Of a stretch of DNA of 40,000 bases, positions 1 through 11,511 are shown in pieces. The stretch's first letter is position 1. Every line of letters begins with the position of its first letter. The DNA is taken from the NCBI GenBank assembly GCA_030674185.1, contig JAPXFY010000013.1, positions 51,458,067-51,498,066 of the forward strand, given 5' to 3'. A program made the translations under genes and the position numbers. This DNA comes from Monoplex corrugatus. Lineage: Eukaryota > Mollusca > Gastropoda > Littorinimorpha > Ranellidae. The notes beneath the pieces were generated by a model. That model was given only the letters and a program-made list of their open reading frames with translations, was not told the origin of the DNA and searched no databases.

Positions 1-115
1 TCTTTTCCTGGTTTTCTTTTTCCCAGAGTCATTAATATGTTAAATGTGTGTGTGTGTTGTTTGAGATGGTTATTGCCCTGATACGGCTTTGAGCAATCTG
101 CTGGGATTGATGATA
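1..115 (+). repeat. Fragment of dispersed repeat family L (3' tail)
   Basis: The stretch reading GAGATGGTTATTGCCCTGAT then CGGCTTTGAGCAATCTGCTG, followed by GATGATGATG, matches the ends of two longer copies at about 8690-8760 and 13850-13920. In all three the segment ends in an A-rich or trinucleotide tail, as expected for the 3' end of a short retroposon. Only the tail is inside the window here. Confidence 0.6.
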
Positions 116-829
116 ATGATGATGATGATGTTGTGGGATCTACATTTATTCATTATGATTTGCATGTCCTGTTTTAGACTCAGTTGATTTGTCATGAGAT
201 AATGACATTAATTGATTAAATGAAAATAAGAAATCAGCTGAAGTCAGCTGTTAAATGTTGTACTTATCATATCATACTAGTAGTGGGAATATGAACTTTT
301 GGTATCTGTATAACTTGTGGTATTTGGTATTATTGCAAGAACAAGTAGGCCTAGGAGTCTTATGGCTTTTATAGTTACAGGCAATCAGAAACATTTTCTG
401 CGACAAGACTTTGTAAAATCTTCAGTAACTTTGTGATTTGTTCTTAAAATACTGGAATAAGAAGTAACTGAAGGTGTTTGGTTTTCCTGACTCTTTTGTT
501 TCAATTTAATATTTCTTTGTAATGGGTCTTTTGTTTCAATTTAATACTTCTTTGTACCCATTACAACTATGAAAGAAATGAAGTTTGAGAGATGATGTCA
601 TATATCTGCTTGTCTGGAATCAGGGTCCATGACTAAAGAAGTCGGAAATTTTAGTTTACATTTGTTCCTTTTTTCCTTTGTTTTTTTTTTTTCATTTTGT
701 TTGTTTGTTGTTTCCCCCCTTTTTAAAATGAGAAATTCTGTAATCAAGAAGCTTGCTTAACTTAGAAATAGAGCTCCAGCCATGTAGTCTAGATTGCATG
801 TGTTCAAGACTTATCTGAAATTTAAACAG

Positions 830-990
830 CCTCCAGTCCGTCCAATTGTGAATGGACCTGATGCTGTTGAGATTTGTGAAGGGTAAAGGAACAAGGGAGG
901 GGAGAAGGGCACCATCCTTGTATTGCTAGTCTTGAGAAAAGTCAAGGTATCTGCCATTTGACTCCACTATGATCTCAAGATTATCAGATG
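830..990 (+). repeat. Dispersed repeat family K, copy 1 (intronic)
   Basis: This resembles 12300-12465 in order and spacing: a CCAGTCC...GTGAATGGA block, a GAGATTTG/CAGATTTGG block, a GGGCA block, then CTTGAGAAAAG and CTCTGCCAC/TCTGCCATT. The copies are diverged. It lies in the intron just upstream of the LINS1-like last exon and stops about 30 bp before the acceptor. It is probably the body of an old SINE. Confidence 0.55.
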
Positions 991-1001
991 GCTGTTATCA
1001 T

Positions 1002-1023
1002 TTTTTCTTCATTCTGTCACCAG
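1002..1023 (+). other. 3' splice acceptor of the LINS1-like terminal exon
   Basis: A T/C-rich tract (ATTTTTTCTTCATTCTGTC) ends in ACCAG at 1019-1023, directly before an open reading frame. The frame runs upstream of the first ATG at 1076 to this AG, encoding R-S-T-E-S-D-D-V-K-K-L-K-V-L-L-D-P-H. The ATG is therefore internal. Base 1024 completes a split codon. Confidence 0.7.
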
Positions 1024-1975
1024 GAGCACAGAGAGTGATGATGTTAAGAAACTGAAGGTCCTGCTGGATCCTCACATGCTGTTCATCCAACTGCTTCACT
1101 TGACACACTACAACGCTTCACTCCTCATTGACTGGCTCACCTCTCCAGAGACCTGCTTCTTGGCCTACCTCACACAATATCTGCGATACCTGGCTGCCAA
1201 CTTTCCTGCCTGTGTGCAAGCTGTATCTTCTTGGAGTCCACCAGGTGGTTTAGAGAGTGATACACTTGATGGTGGCAAAGGGCAGGTGAAGAATGAGAAA
1301 CGAGTAGAAATGCCTCTACCTAGTAGGCATGCACACACAGTAGTCACAAAATTTCAGTCCTCAGCTCCTTCAAGTGAAGAACAAGCTATGCACACAATAC
1401 AGCCTGTAGAAAAAGTAGTAGACATGTCTCTGTATGGCAGATATGGGCACTCTCCGATGACACAGTTTGGATCTTCATATCCTTTGAGTGAAGGACAAGC
1501 TCAGAATATACTGCCTAAAAAGCTGTGTGTCAGTGGTGCTAGTCGTGTTTATTGTGAGGGTGAGTTGTCACTTGTGGATTCTGTTTCAAAGCTGTCAGAA
1601 CAAGAACAAGGGGGAATGAATTCACAGTCAAACGCAAGCACAAAAGTACCTTGTAGTCTTACAGATTCTGACAATGGAAAGGAGTCAAGTTTAGGATTAG
1701 CCCTACTTTCTTGTTATGATAATGCCGACAGCAGTGATGATGTTGATGATGATACAGATTTGGTTGACTTTCAGCAAGACAGGTTTAGAGAAAGTGTGGC
1801 TACTTCTGAAGAACAGAAAATTGACACAGTTGACACTAGCAAACAAAGAGTTTGCCATGAAAGTGAAGGTAAACTTACAAGACAAAGCATTAACCCTGAT
1901 ACATGTAACATTGATGATGATGATGGTGATGGTAATGAAGGAAAAGAAGAAGAAGAAGAAGAAGAGGAGAAGACG

Positions 1976-2007
<32 letters not shown>

Positions 2008-2271
2008 GATATCAGTAATGAGCATGACTCTGAAGAGGATGAATCTGAAACATCAGACTCGACTCCAAATGTGTCTTTGGTAAAACATGGAAGGGAGAAA
2101 ACCACTGAAGATTGTGGAACTGATCGTATTGACAGAGTTATGCACCTTCTAATGGCGGTACGCATGAAGTTGGGGAAGCTAGACAGAGGTGGATTGTTGG
2201 TGTATAATCCTGCACCTCTGATTAATCTCTTGTCACAGTGTTACCACCTATATCACAGTGTCAGAAAATGA
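1024..2271 (+). CDS. LINS1: LINS1-like (Lines homolog) protein, terminal coding exon
   Basis: This is the last exon, about 415 codons, of a Lines-family gene. Lines/LINS1 proteins are metazoan nuclear/cytoplasmic factors: Drosophila lines acts in Wg/Hh patterning, and human LINS1 is linked to cognitive development. The molecular function is poorly known. Two family-like blocks are visible. Near the start is LLIDWLTSPETCFLAYLTQY, like the end of the LINES N-terminal domain. At the end is RVMHLLMAVRMKLG followed by GLLVYNPAPLINLL, like the short LINES C-terminal domain. Between them is a long Ser/Asp/Glu-rich disordered linker with an imperfect internal duplication and an acidic E/D run. The reading frame changes once, at about 1964-1972 inside (GAA)n/(GAT)n. 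The first frame gives a senseless Met run, whereas the next gives DDDDGDDDDD and the C-terminal domain, so one base appears lost by slippage, assembly error or real mutation. Upstream exons lie outside the window. Family assignment is from recalled motifs. Confidence 0.75.
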
Positions 2272-2400
2272 TGGATGTACTCATTCAGTCATATTTGGTG
2301 CTCTGTGTTGTGTGTGTGGGGTGTAGGTGGATGGGCATGTGAATGTGTGTATGTTTGTGAGTTTGTGCGCTTGTGTGTGTGTTTGTGAGTGAAGTGAATG

Positions 2401-2402
<2 letters not shown>

Positions 2403-2462
<60 letters not shown>
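2403..2462. repeat. (GA)n microsatellite in the LINS1-like 3' UTR region
   Basis: About 30 uninterrupted GA units, 130 bp after the stop codon. The open frames in it are low-complexity shadows. Confidence 0.95.
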
Positions 2463-2465
<3 letters not shown>

Positions 2466-2559
2466 GAACTGCCTTCCAAGCAGTATTTTCTTGGATTTAC
2501 GTATGCTAGTTGTGGTTGTTTGGCCCACACTGTGCAGTCATTATGTTGCTGCACAGTCT

Positions 2560-2880
2560 GCATACCTTGTCTTTGGTGGGTTACCCTGCCATGCAGGCAT
2601 CATACCCTGGTACTCCTTTTCTGGATTGGGTGATGGGGAGTGCATGCTAGGTAGTCTTGTATTGCCATACTCCATCAGTTGGCAAAGTTACAGGATCTTT
2701 TAACATGTGAATTCTATGTTCTTTGTGTATAGCCACAGGAAGGTGGTTCAGGCACTGGCAGGTCTGCACATGTGTTGATTAGGGATATCAGAAAAATCTC
2801 ACCTCTTCTACTTACCAGTGTATCCCAAACAGGGTCGAATTCAAACTTTCTGAGTGGAAGTTGTCTATCTCACCAGTTCT
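2560..2880 (-). mobile_element. tRNA-derived SINE family S, copy 1
   Basis: Read on the minus strand, this gives a decayed B-box-like TTTGAATTCGACC, then GAGATTTTTCTGATATCCC, ACATGTGCAGACCTGCCAGT, GCCTGAACC and AAAGATCCTGTAA. The same ordered blocks occur at 12893-13100 and 33490-33700. The copy is old, and a (GT)n tract follows it directly. Confidence 0.7.
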
Positions 2881-2922
2881 GTGTATGTGCGTGCGTGCGC
2901 ATGTGTGTGTGTGTGTGTGCGT

Positions 2923-2973
<51 letters not shown>
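2881..2973. repeat. (GT)n microsatellite
   Basis: GT units with GC/TACG interruptions at the left and an uninterrupted block at the right. The tract abuts the duplicated LINS1 segment. Confidence 0.95.
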
Positions 2974-2974
<1 letters not shown>

Positions 2975-2975
<1 letters not shown>

Positions 2976-3140
2976 GTTGGGGAGACGGGGTAGAGGTGGA
3001 TTGTTGGTGTATAACTATAACCCTTCACCTCTGGTTAGTCTTCTGTCATGATCCGAGCACCTGTGTCACTTGTAGATGTATCAGGATAAGATCTTTATGT
3101 ATAAATTTAATCATGCTGGTGCTGTTATGTGCGTTTGTAT
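2975..3140 (+). pseudogene. Duplicate of the LINS1-like exon 3' end (LINES C-terminal segment)
   Basis: GAAGTTGGGGA, then AGAGGTGGATTGTTGGTGTA, TAAC/TAATCC and CACCTCTG(G/A)TTA(G/A)TCT match 2166-2240 of the gene. Weaker similarity continues past the stop codon (CACCT..TCAC and TCAT...GGTGCTNTGT), so UTR was copied as well. The encoded piece RGGLLVYN(YN)PSPLVSLLS-stop is very close to the genuine C-terminus. No upstream half is present: it is replaced by the (GT)n tract. It could be a relic or an alternative terminal exon. Relic is preferred, since the duplicated region includes UTR. Confidence 0.75.
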
Positions 3141-3212
3141 GCATGTGTGTGTATTTGTGTGTAATTTTGTGTATATTGTGAGTGTCAGTAATTAAAATGT
3201 TGACTTTCTCAA

Positions 3213-4808
<1,596 letters not shown>

Positions 4809-4998
4809 CGAAAATGTCAATGGGTGCTTGAAACGAGGGGGAAAACACAAGGAAGATCGTGGAACAGAATTACGAGAAGAGTTATGCACCTTTTGAATGG
4901 CAGTAATATCAAGGGTTGCTTGAAGCAAGGGAAAAAACAAGGAAGATTGTGGACCAGAATCTACGAACAGAGTTATGCACCTTCGATTGGAAGTATTG
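4809..4998 (+). pseudogene. Tandem pair of LINS1-like exon fragments (88-bp units)
   Basis: Two units starting near 4813 and 4901, about 85% identical by eye, each match 2068-2158 of the LINS1-like exon. Shared blocks are GAAGAT(T/C)GTGGA(A/C)C, AGAGTTATGCACCTT and GAATGGCAGTA/TAATGGCGGTA. The first unit still encodes RVMHLL in the corresponding frame. The second is shifted by one base relative to it because the period is 88. With 2975-3140, this accounts for both halves of the last ~190 bp of the exon. Confidence 0.75.
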
Positions 4999-5212
4999 TG
5001 GAGGTCACGCTCCCGCTTATTCGTTCACGATTTTACCAGCACGAGTTGACCCCAATTCAGATACAACAAAGCAAACACACTTTACTATCTGTCTGTGAAA
5101 AATTGCTGAGTGGCCATCATTCATTCACACTTAAATCAATTCATAAATACTGCATGCGGCCTGCAGCCCTTCCAGCATAAATATTGCTTTAGAATCGGTC
5201 TTTCCTGCTGCT

Positions 5213-5410
5213 TCTGCTGCTGCTACAACAACAACAACAACAACAGCAGCAGCAGCACCAGCAGCAGCAACAACAACAACAACAACAACAACTACTACTA
5301 CTATATACTAGGGCCTACTACTAGTACGACAACAATTACTTCTACTACTACTGTAGACTCCAGGCCTTCCTGCCACTTCTACTGTTACTAAGTACTACTG
5401 CTACGACTAC
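5213..5410. repeat. Compound trinucleotide repeats
   Basis: Runs of TGC, AAC, AGC, AAC again and TAC units, with the latter continuing imperfectly to about 5410. The poly-N and poly-S frames are artefacts. Confidence 0.85.
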
Positions 5411-5579
5411 GATTGTTATGATGTTGTTGTTAGGGTTTAGCATATATTTGCTTTACATGTATCTGTTTATCTCGTGCTTCGTTTTTAATGCACTTGATCG
5501 ATTGACAAAGGGAGGTTAATATTTCGTTATAATTTCATTTTCATAACTTGACGTTTCCATGTCATCTACATTTTTCCTG
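5411..5579. other. Unassigned AT-rich stretch
   Basis: No coding, RNA or repeat signal seen between the trinucleotide block and the LINE fragment. Confidence 0.4.
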
Positions 5580-5584
5580 TCCCA

Positions 5585-6985
5585 CTTCAAGGTGACATAG
5601 TTGAACATCATGGCCGTGGCAAGCGAAATGAAAAGGAAGAGAAACATGTAAATGAATTCATAACAGGAAATACTTGATTTGAGAAACCTAACAGAAGGAA
5701 ATTGACATCATGAATCCTAGAGACAGCACAAGAAATGGAACTGATTATATCCTGATGAATAAAAGATCTAGACATTCTTTATTTATACCAAAAACACTAC
5801 CAGGCGCATACTGCAACAGTGATCACAAATCCTGTAATGGGAAGATTTAGACTGAAACTGAAGAGAAGAAAACAAACCGATAATAACATCAAACTAAATC
5901 TGGGATTCTTACAGACAGATGAATCAACTCGTGCAAAATTTAGCGTATAATTATGTTCTGGAGGACATTGGTGACTGTGACGAAAAATGGACAAATTTGA
6001 GAAACACTATGAATGAAGCTTGTGACGAAATCTGCTTTGAAAGAAAAGCAAAGATGAACTGGATAACAAGAGAAAAATTTTAGGCTTAATGGATGAATGG
6101 AAGAGGATAAAGGGAAAAGAGGAAGAGTACAAAAAGATACATAAGGAAATCAGGAATAAGCGCAATGAAGCTAAGGAAGTTGGGCTTGAAACAAAATGCA
6201 AAGAAATAGAAGGCCTAAACAAAACAGTTTATGCAGAGGAACATTGAAGAAAATGCCCACAGGGAAAAGACGTGCACATCAACTGGTTGTTTAAAATCAA
6301 AAGATGATAGGGCCTACGATTATTATGGAAAAAAGACAAAATATTAGATTGATAGGGAGTATACATTTAAGGCCTTTTTGACGTTGACAGAAAGGAGGAA
6401 CACATCATAAGAAAGAATGTTGAAGGACCATCAATAATGAAAGATGAAGTTAGAGCAATGTTGCAAAAGATGAAACTGGGAAAAGCCCCAGGACCAGACA
6501 GTATCACTGTAGAAATGTTTGAGGCTTTAGATGAATTTGGTAGTGAAAAAATAACAGTCTTTCGAACTGAAAATCATGACACCAGAAAAATCCCTAAAGA
6601 TATGTCAAAATCAATTTTCATTGCACTTCCAAAGAAATCAGGGGCTATAGAAGGCGAATTCCATCGTATAAGCACTTGATGAGTCATGTGACAAAGATTC
6701 TATTGAGAATAATCATGATGAAGACAAGGAACAGAATCAAAACAGAAATAGCAGCAGAAGAATGTGGATTTGTTGAATGGAAAGGAACTATAAATGCCAT
6801 CTAACATCCAAAGAATTATCATAGAAAGATCCATTGAGTTGAACAGGGACTTATATTTATGTTTAGTTGATTATACTAAGGGTTTCGACCGGGTAAGACG
6901 TGAAGAGTTGATTCCTTGACAAGGGACATTTTGATATCTGTGGCCTAACAGAGTGTGCATGAACTTGGCTAGACTTGAGACATAA
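5585..6985 (+). mobile_element. Degenerate RTE-like LINE fragment (endonuclease + partial reverse transcriptase)
   Basis: Translated blocks appear in the correct order but in changing frames. GKRNEKEEKHVNEF, then TRNGTDYILMNKRS and NSDHK give the end of an APE-type endonuclease. A lysine-rich linker follows, with WITREKF and YIRKSG-type segments. The reverse transcriptase start is KMKLGKAPGPDSITVEMFEA, KDMSKSIFIALPKKSGA, then RTISLMSHVTKILLRII, AAEECGFVEW and LCLVDYTKGFDRVRREELI. The catalytic YADD block and everything after it are missing. Many stops and indels mean a dead copy. The GKAPGPD and SLMSHVTKILL wording favours the RTE-type clade, and the assignment is by motif recall. Confidence 0.8.
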
Positions 6986-6997
6986 CCGCCTGTACTG

Positions 6998-7185
6998 AAC
7001 TTTTGAGTTTGTTCAAGAGGGATTTATTACACTCAGACAAATCCATATGTGCTCTATCCAAACTGCTATTTGACAGTCTTGTTGAGCCTTCAAAAAACCC
7101 TCTGTGCTAGCAAGATCTTGAAATGGGAAGATTGGGAGAATAGGGCATTGATACACTATGCCTACACCATCAGAATGAATGGTGC
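6998..7185 (+). repeat. Dispersed repeat family F, copy 1
   Basis: GAGTTTGTTCAAGAGGGATT, CCATATGTGCTC and GCAAGATCTTGAAATGGGA are shared, in order, with 9395-9560 and more loosely with 11985-12160. The unit is about 170-190 bp with no coding frame. It begins directly after the RTE-like remnant stops, so the two may be joined by insertion. Confidence 0.65.
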
Positions 7186-7204
7186 TTTAAGTTAGTCGTT
7201 TAGG

Positions 7205-7690
7205 GGATTGTTCACACTTTGTGTTGTTCTGTTACGCTAGGTGTGGGTGTCTCGCTCTGCATGTGTGGATGCCCCTCTCCTCTTGCTATCCCAGGCAGCA
7301 GTTATGATAAGTTCTTTGTGTGAAACGTGTCACCTGCTTTGGGAGCATATGGCCTTCCGATTGAAGGACCTAAATACTGACAGAGTGCTTTGAGAATATC
7401 TGCAAGTCTGCTTTCCAACCCCCAGCAGTTTTTTCTTCTGTCCGTTTTTTTTTTTCTTACATCGTCTTCTTCAAAGAGTTCTGTTTCGTTTTGTATTGCA
7501 GACCAGACAGTTTATTCTGTTGAATAAAAGGTCTATTTTGTATGTTTTGTTTTGTCTTTCTGTTCCTACCATTGTAAGGGAGACAACTTTTCTTTCACTG
7601 CTTTCGGGCTATGACAAGATCTACATTTGCTTTACTTGGTAGTCGTTCCTGAGCCAGACAAGTTAACGATCTTTGAGCCAAGCTTGACAA
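7205..7690. other. Unassigned stretch with poly-T and AATAAA
   Basis: T-rich sequence with a TTGTATTGCAG acceptor-like site near 7494-7502 and GAATAAAAGGTC near 7524. It could be an eroded LTR or UTR relic, but no terminal repeat or second copy is visible in the window. Confidence 0.3.
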
Positions 7691-7699
7691 AACTTTTCT

Positions 7700-8135
7700 T
7701 CCATCCCTTCCTGATGCTCCATTCATAGACACCCTTACTGAATTTCAACCAGATTCTGAAAATTTGATTGCCAGCATTCTGAAAGAAATGTCATTCAAAT
7801 CTTGTGAACTCGACCCGCACCTGCCTCTCTCTTCTTACAATCACCTCCTGAGCTTCTTCCATTCATAACGCATATCATTAATACCTTTTTTCCCACCTTT
7901 TGTCAAAAGAGCTGTTGTTCGACTTCTGCTGAGAAAGAACCATCTTGATCTCAACATTCCTGTCTCGTTTTCCGTTCCTTTCAAAACTCATCAAGAAAGT
8001 GGTTTTGAAACAGTTGAATAATAATCTCACAGCCGAAAATCTTTATCAGCCTTTCTAGTCTCCTTACAGTTCTGACTACAGCACTGAATTCACACCTGTT
8101 CACATTGTCAATGATGTTTTTATTTTAAGGATTAT
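7700..8135 (+). mobile_element. Degenerate CR1/L2-like LINE reverse transcriptase fragment
   Basis: Across shifting frames the sequence encodes FQPDSENLIASILKEMSFKS, CELDPHLPLSSY, then ...IITHIINTFFP, KRAVVRLLLRKNHLDLNI, and KVVLKQLNNNLTAENLYQPF with YSSDYSTEFTPVHIVNDVF. This matches the order of the N-terminal reverse transcriptase blocks of CR1/L2-type elements: linker, LP-type partners, KxVLxQL, LYxPFQSxYRxxxSTET, VVND. Stops and frameshifts show it is dead. It is a second LINE lineage, distinct from those at 5.6 and 24-28 kb. Confidence 0.7.
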
Positions 8136-8224
8136 CGCACTTAGTTTTCCTTGTGCTAAAGTTTTCTTTTTTTTCTTCCTTTTTCTTGCTCCATTTTCTA
8201 CGCGAGTTTATTGGCCACAGATAC

Positions 8225-8765
8225 TGGGACAGTTTTTACAATGCTATGATGATGGTGACAATGGGGATGATAACCATGATGCTATGGAGTTCCATCTAGG
8301 ACTGAGGCTGTTTGACAGGGCTGTACTCTAGTCTTACTATCATAATTTCTTCTTCCTTTAAGTCTCCAGTCCTCTCTTCCTGTCATTTTCTGCCTTGCTG
8401 ATCCATTCACCTACATGTGTTGTATGAAGCCTCACATTGTATTCGGATTGATAATTGGGTAGGACTACATTTATGGCTCTAGGAAATGTGATGTACAGAA
8501 ATCAGTTTTTATGTGTTTTAGTGTCCTTAGTTATGTTTACATTTGTATTAGGAATGATTTTTTTAAACCTCAGGTGATAAATTGGGTAGAATGGTCAACG
8601 CCAGGGTCATATCCTTAGATTATGTGTGCAAGTGCATTGATGCTTAATATTTCCTTTTCCAAGTGTTTTCCAGCGAGGTGTTATGTACGTTTTGAAATGG
8701 TTATAACCCTACATGGCTGTGCACAGTCAGCTGGGCTTTAAACAGTAATAATAAGGACAAACATG
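8225..8765 (+). repeat. Dispersed repeat family L, long copy
   Basis: Shared with 22310-22440 (ACAATGCTATGATGATGG-like, then GATGCTATGGAGTTCCATCT) and with 13150-13925 (TTTTCTGCCTTGCTG, TTGATAATTGGGTA, TTTTAGTGTCCTTAGTTATG, CATATCCTTAGATTATG). It ends in GGGCTTTAAACAGTAATAAT, an A-rich tail like the copy at 1-115. It is a non-coding retroposon of about 530 bp. Confidence 0.7.
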
Positions 8766-9394
8766 AAGATAATAAAATAATAAACTTTTTTTGTCCAGCA
8801 GTGATTTCAGCCTTTGTGCATCCACCTCTTCATCCCTCTCCTCTCCTGTCCTCCACCTCCCAGTGTGCATGTGATTTTTACCTTAGAGCTGTTTTTGTCA
8901 TTGGGGAGAAGTGAGTGAGTGAATGATGAGGGTGTAATTTGATTTGATTTGTGCATCAACATTTGGCGCCTTGTTGTTGTTGTTATTATTAACCCACTTG
9001 CAAAGGAGAGGAGACGGACACTGCCGTCATAATGAGAATAAGCAAGTTCAAAGAAGAAGGGAGATATGCTCATATCTGAAAGATTGGAAAACTAACCCAG
9101 CGGTATTATTTTGAACTTTCTGCAGCAAGGAGAAGATATTTTGAAAGTCCACCCAAGATAGCATTGCAATATTTAAGTTAGACAGAACAAATGAATAAAC
9201 AAATGATGCTGTGACATTATTGAAAAGGTAATGACAAATAGCACTGAATTTGCCAGAGTTTTACATTGGCTACTTTTCAAATGTAAATTTGTACGGAGAG
9301 TTTCTGAACAAAGTGATACCAAGCTTATGTATACGTGGTGAGGATGAAATGTCAATGCTGCTGATAGACATGATAGATGGAAGAGAAGGCGTTT
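8766..9394. other. Unassigned, mixed unique sequence
   Basis: Contains a short (TTG)n/(TTA)n patch near 8972-8990. The short open frames carry no domain signals. Confidence 0.4.
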
Positions 9395-9560
9395 GGAATT
9401 TGGAGTTTCTTCAACAGGGATTCGTCGCACTCGGATTGTTCCATATGTGCTCCACTCAAATCTGCCAGCAATTATCTAGCAGACTCTCTGAGTACGCAGA
9501 ACCCTATTCGCTGGCAAGGTCTTGAAATGAGAGGAGAGAGGGAGAAGGGACCTGTGAAAC
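9395..9560 (+). repeat. Dispersed repeat family F, copy 2
   Basis: GGAGTTTCTTCAACAGGGATT, TCCATATGTGCTCCACTCAA and GCAAGGTCTTGAAATGAGAG align with copy 1 at 6998-7185. The two small plus-strand frames here are shadows of the repeat. Confidence 0.65.
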
Positions 9561-9621
9561 GCTAAGCTGACACCACTAGAATGAAAGAAACACTAACATG
9601 GGCAGCAAACAGGCCAGTGTT

Positions 9622-9705
9622 TAATGTCGCAGGCTGGGATTGACTTCAGGATATTAGATCTTGAGTCCATGGTTCCATTGAAAGAACCAGCCAGCCCACA
9701 GAAAG
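9622..9705 (-). repeat. tRNA-like SINE head, degenerate
   Basis: The segment GATTGACTTCAGGATATTAG ... CCATTGAAAGAACCAGCC recurs at about 21308-21365 in the same orientation. Read on the minus strand it starts GGCTGGTTCTTTCAATGG and ends in a weak B-box-like TGAAGTCAATCC. Folding is poor, so it is a relic rather than a tRNA gene. Confidence 0.4.
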
Positions 9706-9894
9706 GACTAGGACGAAGAGATGGACACCTTTGGAGTTTTGGTGGAATGATGAGCCTTGCTTCTGTCTTCTTATCATTTAGCTGAAGACAATACAAACAT
9801 TTGTCATCAAATGTAACAAAGCAGCCAGCACTAACATACAGACATAATCAGTACTGGTATTGGAGCCCAGTAACTAGGCAGTGACTTTTATAGG

Positions 9895-10455
9895 TACACA
9901 AAAGGCCGACAAATAAAGGTAACGTTTTCCATAAACAATGGAACCCAAATGAAGATGATCGTCTCCATAGACAGAAGAACCCAAATAAAGGTGATCATTT
10001 GTGGCATATTAGAGTCTTGATATAGCATGTTTAATGCAAACTCATTGTATGAATGCAGATATTTGGTTTGTATTTTGTAAAATTGTATTTGATTTCAAAG
10101 AAAAGAATCTTCAATGCTAGGGGGAAAATGAGTCCCAAGCAAAGGTGGTGGCTTCCATAAAACAAAACAGAACATGAAAGTTTGCCGTCAGAAGTGAAAT
10201 GGCTGCCCATAGTGGAAGCCCAACAGATGGCTGGACGTGTGTGCTGTAGAGAAGTGAGAGACCAGAATGACAGACTGATACTGTGTAAGCCAGAGTGATG
10301 GACAAACGATGGGCCCTCCCCTTCCATCCAGTTACTTTAGAACCAGCAGACTGACTGGTTCCTGACCTCTGCCAGTGACTTTGCTCTGGCACGCCTTATA
10401 CAGTGAACAGTTAAAGGCGAAGAGTTTGGTCCAGTGGTTAAGCTTATACATTATC
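9895..10455 (-). repeat. Dispersed repeat family P, copy 1
   Basis: The reverse complement matches 29645-30215 and 20595-21310: GTGTAAG, then GATGGAAGGGGAGGG, TTGTCCATCACTCTG, CTTACACAGTATCAGTCTGT and a tail of diverged units of the type ATGGAAGCCACCACCTTTGT. Here two to four tail units remain at about 9895-10160. Confidence 0.7.
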
Positions 10456-10718
10456 CCATTATCATTTATGTGCAGCCTTAGTGATGTTTGAACAGTATCA
10501 TTTAACAACAGTTTTATACTTTATTATTAAAATTAATTAATGATACAGATCTGATATGTTAGTGCATAATTTTTGTTTCTGTCTGTGGACGATTGTAGCA
10601 GCAAAATGATAAAACGCAAGATCTCATTGAACTGTAAGATTAATTTCCTATATTCTCAATTGTTTTCAATATGTGTAGTCAACGAAAGAACAATCTGATT
10701 ATAGCTTTCAACTTGTCA

Positions 10719-10844
10719 TAAAACAAACAAGCAAACAAACAAACAAACAAACAAACAAACAACAAACAAACAAACAAAAACAAAGGAACGAACGAACGAA
10801 CGAATGAACGAAAAACCAACAACCAAAAAACGACCAAAAAACAA

Positions 10845-10886
<42 letters not shown>

Positions 10887-10932
10887 CAACCAACCACCAA
10901 CCAACCAACCAACCAACCAACCAACCAACCAC
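10719..10932. repeat. Compound tetranucleotide repeats
   Basis: Successive (CAAA)n, (CGAA)n, (CAGA)n and (CCAA)n blocks. The four-base periodicity generates long false frames on the minus strand. Confidence 0.95.
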
Positions 10933-11139
10933 GGTAGTCAAATGTATATGAAACAGCCTCATATTTTCCTTCTGGAGTAGAAAACCAATAAGATTGGTGG
11001 TTTGGGGGCATGGTTTTCGTAATTTCGTGAATAGTTGAACAATGACATTCATGATCTAGTTAATGGGCTGTTCATAAATGTTATTACCTGATGTTATTCA
11101 AGGACTATCAGCTTCATACGTGATGGGTTATGTGGTTGT

Positions 11140-11415
11140 GTGTGTGTGCAACTGAAAGATCTCTCGTAGATTTTGGGAAATTACCTCATGATCAGGTCAC
11201 ACACACTAGTTCTAAATAGAAAAAAAAAAACCCCATTTGACCACACACAACAAACAAGATGAAAGCGATGCAGGCCAGAAAGAGACGAAAGTTCAGATAC
11301 CCATTGTATTCGAGAGACAGTTTACGAAAACTACCCTCAATCACGTCGTATACAAATTTTCGCAACAAGCAAAACCTGTTCACTCTGTGAAACACAGGAT
11401 ACAATATAACGCAAG

Positions 11416-11511
<96 letters not shown>

